A stretch of 64,000 nucleotides of DNA from Opitutales bacterium (GCA_028280845.1 JANQKZ010000033.1:62001-126000), one strand, 5' to 3'. Numbered from the stretch's first letter, positions 8,223 through 17,543 are shown. Made by a program: numbers and translations. The notes: a model not told the origin generated them from the letters alone.

Positions 8223-10037
8223 TTATATCCCATACTTTTTCATACGGGGTAAGAGATAGGATCCAAATACAATGCTTGCAGCTGTAAATACGATTCCCCA
8301 GCCCCAGTAGGCAAAAAGGAGGCACCCAACAGCCATCAGGAGATTGAAGAAAAACCCGGAAGCCAAAAAAATAAGGGCGATGTCTTCAGAAAAATTATCC
8401 GGTGAGGGGTAGTCCTTGCATTTATCTTTGATCGGCCCCCAGAACCCGTAAGGTCTTACCCGCTTATAAAAATCGATCAAAACTTTCTCATCTTCCGGCT
8501 TGGTCAATAGGGCTACCAATACCCAACCACTGGTAGAGAAAAAGAGAACGGAGCTCACCATCACCGCCAGTTTTCCGTCGAAACCCCTTATTCCCGAGAC
8601 ATCCATGATCGTCTGGGTTGGATCAAACCCTGAGGCTCCAAAGACCAGCGAGGGGTGATAGAACACCAGGGTTATCGGAACTGCGATTATCTGGGCAAAG
8701 AGGTCAGCTTTAATATTGATGCGCCACCAGAACCAACGAGCCCAACGAATGATACCCGTGGCCGATTGATAGGTCACAAAAAATAAAATAATATCCCAAA
8801 TCTCATCAAACTGGAATGCGAGGAGCGCTCCGAGTACGGCACTTCCAATAAGACAAACCCGAGTGGCCATAACATAGTGTTTGTCCTCATATTTTCCCCC
8901 GGAAAGCGGCCTGTAGATATCGTTTACAAAAACCGAGGCATTGTGGTGGGTCACGGTATCCACCGAGGACATAAACGCGAAGAGAAAACCGGCCACCATT
9001 AATCCTTTAAGCCCTGCCGGCATATATTGGTTAATTAGTAAGGGATAGGCTAATTCAAGATCGGCTTTTCCCCCTCCAAGCGGCCCAAAGTTTTCTAGAA
9101 GAAAGGTGTCGGAAATCAAAAATATAGAGATTACTCCGCAGAAATACCAGGGCCACCCACGAATCAGGTAGGTATTGGTGATCCGCCAGAACCCGGTCAT
9201 TAAGACCTCTTTCTCGTGTCGTACGGCCATGTACCGGTGTGTATCCGTAGCTGCCCCATCAATTCGGCTCACCTGTAACACCACCAGCCAGAAAAACAGC
9301 ATAAAACCCATCTCGGGAGAAAAACTGAGATACCGGGAACTATCAGCCAAAGTCCCTAATTGTTCTTTCAATCCAGTACTGCCTCCTATCTCCCAATAAA
9401 CAATCCCAAACAGGATATAGGAGCTGCACACTGCGACACTGAATTCAATGACATCCGTCCAAACGATACCCAGCAGACCGGCTAAGGTGGAATAGAAGAG
9501 AGCGGCCCCCATGACTCCCAAGGTGATCAAAACGGCCGTTTCCACGGGAACGCCAAATATATCAACCGTCCCGGTGACCCCAAATAACACTTTGGTCAGT
9601 TTCAATAATCCCAGCAATCCCATGGCCACCAGGGCGGATCCGTGAAGGATGGAGACATGAAAGGCATTCAGGAAGCGAGCGAGGTGCTGCAGTTTGCCGC
9701 CGTAGCGGATTTGGTAAAACTCCACCACAGTGGTGATCCGGGCCCGGCGGTATAATTTGCCCATGATGACCACGTTGATGATACTCGAAAGTATGCTTCC
9801 CCAGTAATACCACGCTCCTGCAAAACCGGTTTCCCTCACCTTGCGGCTGTGGTGCAAGGGTGAGTCCGCATTATAGGCTCCGGCCGAGGCAGAAGTCCCC
9901 GCAAGCCACCAGCGCAATTTCCTTCCCGCCAAAATAAATTCTTCACTTGAGGCAGAGGATTTTTTGCAGAACCGGATCCCGAAACTTACGATAAATCCCA
10001 GTAGAATAACGATTACGCTGTAATCCCAGCTCGTCAT
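8223..10037 (-). CDS. Sodium:solute symporter (SSS family)
   Basis: A 604-residue integral membrane protein with about 13 hydrophobic helices. The start 'MTSWDYSVIVILLGFIVSFG' and the unwound first core helix 'AGTSASAGAYNADSPLH' followed by 'GAWYYWGSI' match the SSS/LeuT-fold family that couples sodium entry to uptake of sugars, amino acids or acids. The length is normal for the family. Its ATG directly abuts the stop codon of the upstream sulfatase (TAAATG), so the two are translated from one message. The neighbouring LacI-type regulator and sulfatase suggest that the cargo is a sulfated sugar or uronic acid; this is inference. Confidence 0.92.
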   Translation of the reverse strand: MTSWDYSVIVILLGFIVSFGIRFCKKSSASSEEFILAGRKLRWWLAGTSASAGAYNADSPLHHSRKVRETGFAGAWYYWGSILSSIINVVIMGKLYRRARITTVVEFYQIRYGGKLQHLARFLNAFHVSILHGSALVAMGLLGLLKLTKVLFGVTGTVDIFGVPVETAVLITLGVMGAALFYSTLAGLLGIVWTDVIEFSVAVCSSYILFGIVYWEIGGSTGLKEQLGTLADSSRYLSFSPEMGFMLFFWLVVLQVSRIDGAATDTHRYMAVRHEKEVLMTGFWRITNTYLIRGWPWYFCGVISIFLISDTFLLENFGPLGGGKADLELAYPLLINQYMPAGLKGLMVAGFLFAFMSSVDTVTHHNASVFVNDIYRPLSGGKYEDKHYVMATRVCLIGSAVLGALLAFQFDEIWDIILFFVTYQSATGIIRWARWFWWRINIKADLFAQIIAVPITLVFYHPSLVFGASGFDPTQTIMDVSGIRGFDGKLAVMVSSVLFFSTSGWVLVALLTKPEDEKVLIDFYKRVRPYGFWGPIKDKCKDYPSPDNFSEDIALIFLASGFFFNLLMAVGCLLFAYWGWGIVFTAASIVFGSYLLPRMKKYGI

Positions 10038-11393
10038 TTAAGTCTCGGCGGAACGCTTATCCACGGTCCCTTCTAGCTCGGAGCCCATACGTGAGATCAG
10101 GGAATCCATGGCCTCTCCGTATCGGGGACTTGAAATGGGTCCTTTTAACAAAGGATCATTCAGGGCTTTCATGTTGTTAAATAACACTTGGCGAAGCTCC
10201 TGCAAAAGGTGCTTTTTTGAAGGGTCGTTGACCAGGTTTTGTTGTTCCTCCGGGTCTACCTCCAAGTCATATAGTTCCTCATCCGCATTACGAGTGATCC
10301 CATCCTTTAACCAGAAGGAACGCTCCATTGTCCCAAGGCGTAAATCCGCCAGGATCGATTTTTCAAAATAAAGGGTATATTTATATCGCCCGGTTCGCAC
10401 ACACCGGGTCGGATCATAGCAATCATGGAAGGTTTTTTCAGCGAAAATGTACCTGAAAGAATCATCTCCTTCCTCTCCTTTCAAGAGGGGAACCAGGCTT
10501 TTACCCGGAAGGGAATACGGAGATCCCAAGTCCAATATTTCCAGAATGGTGGGTATTATATTTATATTACTTACAAGGGTTTCGGATTTTTTCCCCGCTT
10601 CCCATCCCCCCGACGGATAACGCATCAGAAGAAACGTTTCCAGACCATCATCCCGGAAGGTGCCCTTTAATCCGGGAAAATCAATTCCATGATCCGTTGT
10701 AAAAATGACGAGGGTATCCTGCTCCAAATTTCTTTCCCGGAGCGCGTTCAATATTTGCCCCAGAGCCGCATCAATCTCCTTAACACTTCCCTGAAACTCC
10801 GAAATGTCATTAGTCAGTTCCTCCCCTTCATGAAGATGAGGAAAGCTAAGGCGGCCTTTCTCATCGAAGGGACTGGCTCCAAATTTAGAAAAGGACCTAT
10901 GGGTTTCATGAGACCCCATTTGGAGGTAAAAGGGTTGATCACCTTCCCTCCGATCTAACCAATCCTCAACTTCCTCCGCGATCTCACCGATAGATAAACC
11001 GCCATTCTGCAAAGGCTCCACTCCTCCGATGTAATCATCAAAGGGCAAGGTTTGGCAATCACGGGTTTCATGAATAAATCCCGCCAGACAAGTAGTATAG
11101 CCGACCTGTTTCAAAATGGAGACCAAGTGCCCATCTTTAGGTTGAAGATCCCACAGGCATCGCTCATCTACCAATCCATTTACCCCGCATTGGTGCGGAT
11201 AAAGACCCGTAAAAAGGGACGCCCGACTCGGGCTACATAACGGGGCGGTGGAAAAAGCATTATTAAACTGGAATCCTTGTTTAGCGAAGGCATCCAGGGA
11301 CGGTGTTTGAAGGGTGGGCTTCCCATAACACCCCAGGTAGCGCCCCGTATCGTGAGAAACATAAATTAAAACATTGGGCCGCTTCGATTTCAT
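10038..11393 (-). CDS. Signal-less sulfatase, heparan N-sulfatase-like
   Basis: A 451-residue type I sulfatase with the formylglycine motif C53-S-P-S-R57, the metal site near 'YVSHDTGRYLGCYG' (D15), and a late 'FTTDHGIDF' metal motif. The 'SHDTGR' start resembles heparan N-sulfatase-like enzymes. The mature core begins at residue 5, with no signal peptide or lipobox, so the enzyme should be cytoplasmic. That is unusual, since most sulfatases are exported, and it fits co-transcription with the symporter: import first, desulfate inside. It is divergent from the LacI regulator across a 146-base intergenic space. An anaerobic-type or FGE maturase would have to be encoded elsewhere. Confidence 0.92.
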   Translation of the reverse strand: MKSKRPNVLIYVSHDTGRYLGCYGKPTLQTPSLDAFAKQGFQFNNAFSTAPLCSPSRASLFTGLYPHQCGVNGLVDERCLWDLQPKDGHLVSILKQVGYTTCLAGFIHETRDCQTLPFDDYIGGVEPLQNGGLSIGEIAEEVEDWLDRREGDQPFYLQMGSHETHRSFSKFGASPFDEKGRLSFPHLHEGEELTNDISEFQGSVKEIDAALGQILNALRERNLEQDTLVIFTTDHGIDFPGLKGTFRDDGLETFLLMRYPSGGWEAGKKSETLVSNINIIPTILEILDLGSPYSLPGKSLVPLLKGEEGDDSFRYIFAEKTFHDCYDPTRCVRTGRYKYTLYFEKSILADLRLGTMERSFWLKDGITRNADEELYDLEVDPEEQQNLVNDPSKKHLLQELRQVLFNNMKALNDPLLKGPISSPRYGEAMDSLISRMGSELEGTVDKRSAET

Positions 11394-11455
11394 CCAAATG
11401 GTTGATTGTCCGACAGGGGGTTACTCCATCTGCGTCTCAGAATAACACAAAACGA

Positions 11456-11491
11456 TTCATTGCAAACCGACTGTTTCACCTCTGCAATGAA
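11456..11491. promoter_or_regulatory. Candidate operator between sulfatase and LacI gene
   Basis: TTCATTGCA (11456-11464) and TGCAATGAA (11483-11491) form a perfect 9-bp inverted repeat with an 18-base spacer, in the short divergent intergenic region. A second palindrome, CGAATTCG, follows immediately. LacI-family proteins bind inverted repeats in such positions, so this is a plausible autoregulatory and operon operator. The wide spacer is atypical for LacI, so the exact site is uncertain. Confidence 0.45.
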
Positions 11492-11539
11492 CGAATTCGG
11501 TTACAAGTAACTACTGGCTTTCCTGGTCAGTGTAGTGCA

Positions 11540-12586
11540 ATGAATGAAAAACCTCGCCCAACCCTCCAGACCATCGCTGATATCGCAGGCATTTCAAAAA
11601 TGTCTGTCAGTCGATGCCTGCGGAATCATCCTAACAACAGCGTAGAAACCAGGGAACGGGTCAGAAAGATTGCAGAAGAGATCGGTTACCGTCCGCATCC
11701 TCTGGTTTCCTCCCTCATGCAGGAAATCCGGACGAAGAGAAAGTCCACTCATAGCGGGATGGTCCTTGCGGTACTAGACGACTTTGTAGGCCCTCGCCCA
11801 GACCAAATGGCTATATCATGGAAAGAACATATGGATGGAATAAGGAACCGGGCGGATGAGTTAGGTTATGGCGTTGAGATTATCCGCTACAAAGAGCAGT
11901 CCTTGAGTGAGGAAAGGCTGGTTCGGATCCTATGGAGCCGAAATATCAGAGGGATTATCATCCCGTATCATTACCAGCTTCTCGAGCTGCAGGATTCTCA
12001 TTTGTCGTGTTTTGCAGCCGTTTCACTCGGTTATACTCTAGTTACGCCTCCTCTGGACAGGGTGTGTCCTGACTTTTATGGAGGGATGACCTTGGCCCTG
12101 GATGAAATCAGGGAGAGGGGGTATTCGCGGGTTGTGTATGTAACGGAGCATCGGTCCCTCCCCCGCAATCATGGGAAATTAGCCGCAAGTTTTCTCTTCA
12201 GGAAATCAAGCAACCGGGGAAAAATGGACATGAAGCTATGCACTTCCATAGAGAAAGAGGGGGAAAAAATCCTCAAGTGGATTGAGCGGCAGCAACCCGA
12301 AGTTGTCGTCAGTGAGCATCACCGGGTATATGGAGTTTTAAAGGGTGCCGGCTACTCAATTCCCAGAGACCTGGCCTTTGTCCAAATGAATTGGACACCG
12401 GCCTTTTCTCCATGCAGCGGGGTCAAGAATCGAAATCATTTGCAAGGTGAAATTGCAGTGAATTTATTAAATTCCAAACTGACTACAAATGATTTTGGCA
12501 TTCCCAAAGACCCTATCACCCACTTGGTAAAGAACCGATGGGTGGAAGGGGAATCACTCCCCTCCCTCGTGGAACCAACTTCGTAA
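11540..12586 (+). CDS. LacI-family transcriptional regulator
   Basis: The ATG at 11540 (MNEKPRPTLQTIADIAGISK) places the helix-turn-helix at residues 8-30 and gives 348 residues, the usual LacI size. The frame runs open to 11303 but that extension overlaps the divergent sulfatase and its promoter. The DNA-binding part reads 'IADIAGISKMSVSRCLRNH', followed by the hinge region 'EEIGYRPHPLVSSLM', a form common in Verrucomicrobiota. The rest is a periplasmic-binding-protein-like ligand domain. It probably represses the divergent sulfatase-symporter operon and responds to an imported sugar. Confidence 0.9.
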   Translation: MNEKPRPTLQTIADIAGISKMSVSRCLRNHPNNSVETRERVRKIAEEIGYRPHPLVSSLMQEIRTKRKSTHSGMVLAVLDDFVGPRPDQMAISWKEHMDGIRNRADELGYGVEIIRYKEQSLSEERLVRILWSRNIRGIIIPYHYQLLELQDSHLSCFAAVSLGYTLVTPPLDRVCPDFYGGMTLALDEIRERGYSRVVYVTEHRSLPRNHGKLAASFLFRKSSNRGKMDMKLCTSIEKEGEKILKWIERQQPEVVVSEHHRVYGVLKGAGYSIPRDLAFVQMNWTPAFSPCSGVKNRNHLQGEIAVNLLNSKLTTNDFGIPKDPITHLVKNRWVEGESLPSLVEPTS

Positions 12587-12677
12587 GTTTCCGTCGCGCA
12601 GAAAGCCGCATCATTTATCATGCAACCAGGCAGGGGGCATGGAAGATATCACGCGAGACCCCCGGTGGAAAAAAGCC

Positions 12678-12714
12678 CCGGACTCCCTTCGTCAGCCTGA
12701 GCAAAAAAGTCCGG
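12678..12714. repeat. Inverted repeat between convergent genes
   Basis: CCGGACT (12678-12684) and AGTCCGG (12708-12714) form a 7-bp stem around a 23-base loop in the 186-base gap between the LacI gene and the cupin gene. No T-run follows, so it is a weak terminator candidate at best. Nothing else is seen in this gap. Confidence 0.35.
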
Positions 12715-12772
12715 ATAAACCCGGAGCAAGTTTGAGTCGATAGCTTCGTGTCCTTTGTGGTAAAGTCGGGGA

Positions 12773-13345
12773 TCAATCCAAATCCGGTTCTTCTTCGATA
12801 AACGTCCTGGTCGAGGCATGCAGGATCAGCTCGTCGCGGAAACTGGGTTGCGAGACCGGTGCGAGCCCTGGCGTGAAGGTCATCAGGACACGGACCGGAC
12901 GAATCGGATCGGCGGAGGTCAAGCCATGGCGAACGTCCGGCGGGATGACGATGTAGGTTCCAGGGCCGACATCCACCACCTGCTCCCCCAGGACCATTCG
13001 GCCGTGACCTTCCAGCACATGATAGGTTTCCAGCGTCTCACCATGCACATGAACCGGGGAATCCACAATATCCAGGACCGCCACCTTGGCACAGTCGATG
13101 ACGACTTTTTTGGAGGCATCCCCTTCATGGGACGGAAATTCAAGCCGTTCATCAATGAGGAACGCCTTCAACCCGCAAACGCTGGGTTCCATGTCGCCGG
13201 TTGCCAACGCCTCCACTGGGATCCTTGCCACCACAGCCCTTTCCGCGGAGGACTCCACGGGTGCCTGGGCCCTCAACAGAAATCCTTGGCTAACCAAGGT
13301 TCCCTGGGAATTGCGTTTCTGGCCGCCGCCCTCAAGGTTGCTCAT
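12773..13345 (-). CDS. Cupin-domain protein
   Basis: A 190-residue protein with one cupin barrel. Motif 1 is H99-V-H101-x4-E106-x6-G, and motif 2 ends 'IPPDVRH140GL', supplying the usual 3-His/1-Glu metal site. The N-terminal 60 residues are not assigned. There is no signal peptide. Single-domain cupins act as sugar isomerases, dioxygenases or ligand sensors, and the sequence alone does not say which. Its C-terminus ('RTFIEEEPDLD') is strongly acidic. It stands alone, convergent with the LacI gene, with a 431-base gene-free region upstream. Confidence 0.85.
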   Translation of the reverse strand: MSNLEGGGQKRNSQGTLVSQGFLLRAQAPVESSAERAVVARIPVEALATGDMEPSVCGLKAFLIDERLEFPSHEGDASKKVVIDCAKVAVLDIVDSPVHVHGETLETYHVLEGHGRMVLGEQVVDVGPGTYIVIPPDVRHGLTSADPIRPVRVLMTFTPGLAPVSQPSFRDELILHASTRTFIEEEPDLD

Positions 13346-13776
13346 CGATTTTCTGAAGGATTGCCGTTTCAGCTTTCTTTATAAATTACATCCCCAGGGC
13401 ACAAAAAGGAGCCACTGTTCACAATGCATATTTTCCAACTGCATGGCAAATTTACATCGTGATTGGTGTTCCTGTATATACTTTCCGCAGTTGGCGCTAG
13501 CTGCCTCAGGACCCGGTGACCTGCCCCGTTACCAGACGGTTTGTAATGAGAGAATTCTGACTGATAGGAATTTGCTTTAGGGCGGCTTCCGCCATGCTCC
13601 ACTTTTCAATATTCTAGGGGTGAAGTGACGAGGGTCAGTGCTTGGTCTTTTTTCTTTACCAAGCCGGTGCTTAGGTTTTTTAGGGGTTGAGGATCACAGT
13701 ATAACCCTCGCTTAAATGAGATCGTTTTTGATTTGGCGTGAAAAGGAAGAAACCTTTTCACTTTCCAACGCCCACT
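13346..13776. other. Gene-free stretch with a weak hairpin
   Basis: No gene is supported. GCTTGGT (13640-13646) and ACCAAGC (13658-13664) make a 7-bp stem with a T-rich loop; a T-run (13675-13681) follows slightly downstream. It might mark the end of a transcript or be part of the promoter region of the cupin gene. Confidence 0.4.
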
Positions 13777-15747
13777 CTAATTGTTGGTGTGAACCGCTAC
13801 TCCTCCGTTCTTTAGCACCTGGTCCAGGGCCATTCCAATGAACATGGGATACGAGTAGTTTTTATACCTTCCCCAGACCGGGCCCGAAATTTGGGAGAGT
13901 GCCTGTTGGACCTCCGGGATGTATTCCGAGGGGATGATCCCCAACTCCGCCAAGCTGCGCGCGGCCTGAAGGGCGATCGTTGGTTCATTGAAAAGGTACG
14001 TAGTCACACATTCAATCAAGAAGCTTACCGCTTGGGAGTTCCCGGGGGATACGGCAGCCATCAATTCGGCCGCGGTGATGCACACTGTGGGGCTGGAATC
14101 AGAAACAAGTAGCTCGATCACAGCTGTGGCCTCTCCCCAAAGATCAGGCCGGCCGAGTAACCCGGACGCGGCCCAATACCGAACCCCACTTTGCGGGGCC
14201 TTCGATAATTCAATAAAGGTTTTCAGTGTCGTTTGAGGATGACTCGCCGTTTTGGCCGCCTTGTAGATCTTATCCAGCGGATAGCGCAGGGGGTCGCGGA
14301 CCATGTCGTAGACCGAATCATGAGCGGCCCTCCGCATCATGGCACCCTCTGGGAGGAAGGCGGAGTCTCGTATTTCAAGAACCCATTCGTCGAGCTCCTT
14401 AGAGAGTTGCGCTTTGATTTTTTGATGAGCAGGGTCGTTCGCCAGGTTTGTTAATTCCTGCGGGTCTTTATCCAGATCATATAACTCTTCGAAGGGTTTC
14501 GCAGCGTACTTTTGTTTGAGACCGGGAGGGCTATCCGGCTTCTCCATTTCGATACGCAATTCTTTAAAGAACGATTTTCGTTCGAAGATCACCGCGGGAC
14601 GAATGTAGGGCAGGTGAGGTTTGAAATGTCGGATATAGAGAAACCTCCCATCCCATACACAGCGAGACAGGTCGTTGACATCGTCTGCCCGGTCACGGGC
14701 ACCAAATAGAAATTTGTTTTTCGTTCCGTTGCTCGAATCTGATCCTAGAAAGGGGCTCCCCTGGAGGTATTCAGGTAGCTCGATACCCGCGAGGGCAAGG
14801 ACTGTGGGCGCAAAATCCACAAAGCCGACCAGTTCAGTAGTCTGTGTTCCCATCTCGCGGGGAGAGAGGTGCTGGAATTTTTCCGGTATATGAACCATCA
14901 ACGGTACCCGGAGTCCTGTATCATATAGCCAGCGTTTGTAACGGGGCAACCCGGCCCCGTGATCCGAAAAGAAAAAAACGATGGTATCCTCAAGCAATCC
15001 GTCTGCTTTCAGGTCAGATAGGACATCACCGAAAAATTCGTCCAAACTGGAAATCAAGTCATAGTGATGAGCGATCGTCTTTCGAATGCCGGGCGTATCC
15101 GGAAAGTAAGGTGGGATGGGGGCTCGGGCAGGGTCGCGGTACTCTGCTTCAATCGTTGGAGGGTCTTCAACACTGAGGGTATAACCTTCGTGGGTGCCCC
15201 CAAAATTAACGACGTGGAAAAAAGGTTGTTTGGGATCGGGTCGATTTCTCCAATGGGCAGACTTGCTGGAGTCATCCCAAATGCCTTCGGCACTGAAGTT
15301 GTAGTCAGTTTTTCGGTTGTTCGTGCAGTAATAGCCCGCCTCTCTCAAATAGATTGGGAATGGTTTGACTTCCTTAGACTGCGGGACTTCGGACCTGAGG
15401 TTCATCGTTCCGAGGCTGGTGGAATAGCATCCGGTGATCAACGTGGACCGCGCAGGGGCGCATATCGGCATGTTGGACCAGGCTCGACGATAGAGAACAC
15501 TTTGTTCCGCAAATTTGTCTAAGTTGGGGGTGTGGGCATATTCATCCCCGTAGGCCCCCAGCCACGGACTCATGTCCTCTGTACTGATCCAAACGATGTT
15601 GGGTTTTTTTGCGGCGTAATTGGACTGAAGGAGTGCCGTCACCGCAGATAGCGACAAGAAGACAAGCTTCCTGAAGGGCGACCATTTGCGAGGAAAATCC
15701 CGGAAACCAATCAATAATTGACGATTTACAGATTTCTTTACGCTCAT
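13777..15747 (-). CDS. Exported sulfatase with C-terminal HEAT-like repeats
   Basis: The start at 15747 (MSVKKSVNRQ) lies seven bases after the stop of the upstream oxidoreductase and gives 656 residues; the frame continues upstream into that gene and the extension was rejected. A membrane-targeting segment 'KLVFLSLSAVTALLQ' precedes the sulfatase domain 'KPNIVWISTEDMSPWLGAYG'. The formylglycine motif is C96-A-P-A-R100, and a late metal motif reads 'FFFSDHGAGLPRYK'. The last 130 or so residues are helical pairs resembling HEAT repeats ('SGVRYWAASGLLGRPDLWGE', 'PTIALQAARSLAELGI'). It shares a transcript with the Gfo/Idh/MocA protein and probably acts in the periplasm on a sulfated glycan. Confidence 0.9.
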   Translation of the reverse strand: MSVKKSVNRQLLIGFRDFPRKWSPFRKLVFLSLSAVTALLQSNYAAKKPNIVWISTEDMSPWLGAYGDEYAHTPNLDKFAEQSVLYRRAWSNMPICAPARSTLITGCYSTSLGTMNLRSEVPQSKEVKPFPIYLREAGYYCTNNRKTDYNFSAEGIWDDSSKSAHWRNRPDPKQPFFHVVNFGGTHEGYTLSVEDPPTIEAEYRDPARAPIPPYFPDTPGIRKTIAHHYDLISSLDEFFGDVLSDLKADGLLEDTIVFFFSDHGAGLPRYKRWLYDTGLRVPLMVHIPEKFQHLSPREMGTQTTELVGFVDFAPTVLALAGIELPEYLQGSPFLGSDSSNGTKNKFLFGARDRADDVNDLSRCVWDGRFLYIRHFKPHLPYIRPAVIFERKSFFKELRIEMEKPDSPPGLKQKYAAKPFEELYDLDKDPQELTNLANDPAHQKIKAQLSKELDEWVLEIRDSAFLPEGAMMRRAAHDSVYDMVRDPLRYPLDKIYKAAKTASHPQTTLKTFIELSKAPQSGVRYWAASGLLGRPDLWGEATAVIELLVSDSSPTVCITAAELMAAVSPGNSQAVSFLIECVTTYLFNEPTIALQAARSLAELGIIPSEYIPEVQQALSQISGPVWGRYKNYSYPMFIGMALDQVLKNGGVAVHTNN

Positions 15748-15754
15748 GCTCGAT

Positions 15755-17173
15755 TTATACAATTCGTTTTGCACGCGGTTGTAAATCCGTGAGCTCAGCA
15801 ATCCTTTGTGGTTTGCCACTTTCTATGCTTTTTCTGGCCGCTACACCAATCAAAATGGACATGGCGCCATCCCGAACGCCGGCAGCACGCCCGAAAGGAT
15901 CTTTCTTCTCCGGATGTTCAAAAATTTGGGCGTGCAGTCGTCGGTCACCCCCACCATGACCTCCTCTTTCGAAATTAACGGGAATAACGTCATGCTTATT
16001 CCAGAGCTTGTGCAGGATAATCGGCTGTGTTTCTAAGTCATCTCCGCCAGTTTGCTCCATCTCCGCCGCATGGAGTTCTGCCTGGTCTACATTTACCTCG
16101 GTAAAGTAAGGCACGTCTTGCCAGGCCTCGATTCTACCTTTGGTGCCGTTTAAGGCCATTTTCCACCCTTCGTAGGGAGAGTAGGTGGTGAGAGAGTAAT
16201 TTAAAATTGTGTTATTGGCGTACTTTATCTGAGCAGACATTTTATCATAAATATTGATGTCGCGGCGAAAGAGGCAGTTGTCACGGATGTAACCGTCGTG
16301 GTGTTCGTTGTCCACATAGAGCGCCATGCTGCGCTTGTCTTTCGTAATGTCCCAATAGAAATCGCATTGATTCTTGTGTGGGCAAGTGCGGCAATTTTTA
16401 CCCCGGAAAGGTCCATTTTCTCCATAGTGTTCCAGGTCGCCGTAGGCGAAAACTTCCTCAGGATCGGAGTCCAGCCACCAGTTTAAGAGGTCGAAGTGGT
16501 GGGTGGCTTTGTGAACCCAGAGGGTTCCTCCGACCTGAGTCAAGCCATGCCAGCGACGAAAATAGGATGCGCCATGGTAGGTGTTGAGATACCAGCTAAA
16601 ATCGACCGAGGTCACCTTCCCGATGTCGCCGTTCATCAACATTCCCTTGATCTTTGTCATGTACGGGCTCCAGCGATAGTTGAACCCGACGATGAGGTTT
16701 TTCCTGGATCGCCTTTCAGCGTCTAATATGGCCTGGCACTTGTCTTCATCAGTGGTCAAAGGTTTTTCGGTCAACACATCAACCCCCATGTCCAAGCCTT
16801 GAATGATGAACGTATGGTGGGTGGAATCGGTCGTCGTGACGATAGCAAGGTCAGGTTTCGTCTCCGCTATCATCCTTTTAAAATCGGAATAAACCGGGCA
16901 AGAGACTCCCATGTATTTTAATGCATAATTTAATCGACCTGGGTTGTTGTCACAAAGGCCAACAAACTCCAGTGATTTAGAATATTGGTCGACTAGCCGT
17001 TTTCCCCAGAAACTGGTGCCACGGATTCCCGTTCCCACCAACACGACTTTTAACTTGCGGCCCCCAATTCCCAATTTCAGGGGTTCTGTTGCAAAGGCCG
17101 CTCCTGCTGCCAACATGCTGATTCCAGTTAAAAACTGTCTGCGGGTGGGATTTATCGAATGTGATACAGGCAT
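15755..17173 (-). CDS. Tat-exported Gfo/Idh/MocA-family oxidoreductase
   Basis: A 472-residue protein with a twin-arginine signal ('TRRQFLTGISML', residues 10-21). Then come the Rossmann fingerprint G47-T-G-I-R-G52 and the family motif E136-K-P138, which contacts nicotinamide and substrate. The C-terminal half is the usual alpha/beta substrate domain, with a cysteine cluster 'NCRTCPHKNQC' that could bind zinc. Family members oxidise, reduce or rearrange sugars and sometimes act as glycosidases by a redox route. Export with a bound cofactor is common in Verrucomicrobiota and Planctomycetes. It is first gene of a two-gene operon with the HEAT-repeat sulfatase (seven-base gap), suggesting sequential action on one sugar. 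Confidence 0.93.
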   Translation of the reverse strand: MPVSHSINPTRRQFLTGISMLAAGAAFATEPLKLGIGGRKLKVVLVGTGIRGTSFWGKRLVDQYSKSLEFVGLCDNNPGRLNYALKYMGVSCPVYSDFKRMIAETKPDLAIVTTTDSTHHTFIIQGLDMGVDVLTEKPLTTDEDKCQAILDAERRSRKNLIVGFNYRWSPYMTKIKGMLMNGDIGKVTSVDFSWYLNTYHGASYFRRWHGLTQVGGTLWVHKATHHFDLLNWWLDSDPEEVFAYGDLEHYGENGPFRGKNCRTCPHKNQCDFYWDITKDKRSMALYVDNEHHDGYIRDNCLFRRDINIYDKMSAQIKYANNTILNYSLTTYSPYEGWKMALNGTKGRIEAWQDVPYFTEVNVDQAELHAAEMEQTGGDDLETQPIILHKLWNKHDVIPVNFERGGHGGGDRRLHAQIFEHPEKKDPFGRAAGVRDGAMSILIGVAARKSIESGKPQRIAELTDLQPRAKRIV

Positions 17174-17330
17174 GGGATTATCTGGTTAAGGAAATACAAC
17201 TTAGAAAAATAGGCTAAATAATCATGATATACACCGAAACTCTATTGTTCAAACTTCTCCCATCTGGTATGAAAAAAATACCTCATGTCTTTGGCCGAAA
17301 TCGTATTTTCCCAAGGATATAAATTTTCTA

Positions 17331-17468
17331 ATGAAGCAACTCTACTTTTATCTTTTTTGGCTGTTTACCTGCGCCTTTTGTGCAAACGGAAGGAAAAGAA
17401 ATATTGTATTTATCATCACGGATGACGAGAGCCAAACTTGGATATCAGTAAACGAATGGTCACACTAG
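17331..17468 (+). pseudogene. 5' stub of a sulfatase gene
   Basis: The ATG at 17331 opens a 45-residue frame: signal peptide 'MKQLYFYLFWLFTCAFCANG', then 'RKRNIVFIITDDESQTW', which is the conserved beginning of type I sulfatases including the DD metal pair. It ends at TAG 17466-17468, before any formylglycine motif. The following 75 bases show no continuation in any frame. This is a truncated remnant, recognisable because the signal peptide and first strand are intact. The rest was lost by deletion. Confidence 0.7.
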
Positions 17469-17543
17469 AAGAGAATTTTCTGAGGAGGCTTTGGTTTAAG
17501 GGACCGCATTAGAAAATGGATTTCTATCTAGATTAATCGACCA

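Noticed and set aside
11303-11539. Upstream extension of the LacI gene
   Set aside because: It overlaps the divergent sulfatase and its promoter, and the helix-turn-helix begins properly only from the ATG at 11540.
15748-15819. Upstream extension of the HEAT-repeat sulfatase
   Set aside because: It overlaps the oxidoreductase gene and adds no signal; the ATG at 15747 sits seven bases after that gene's stop.
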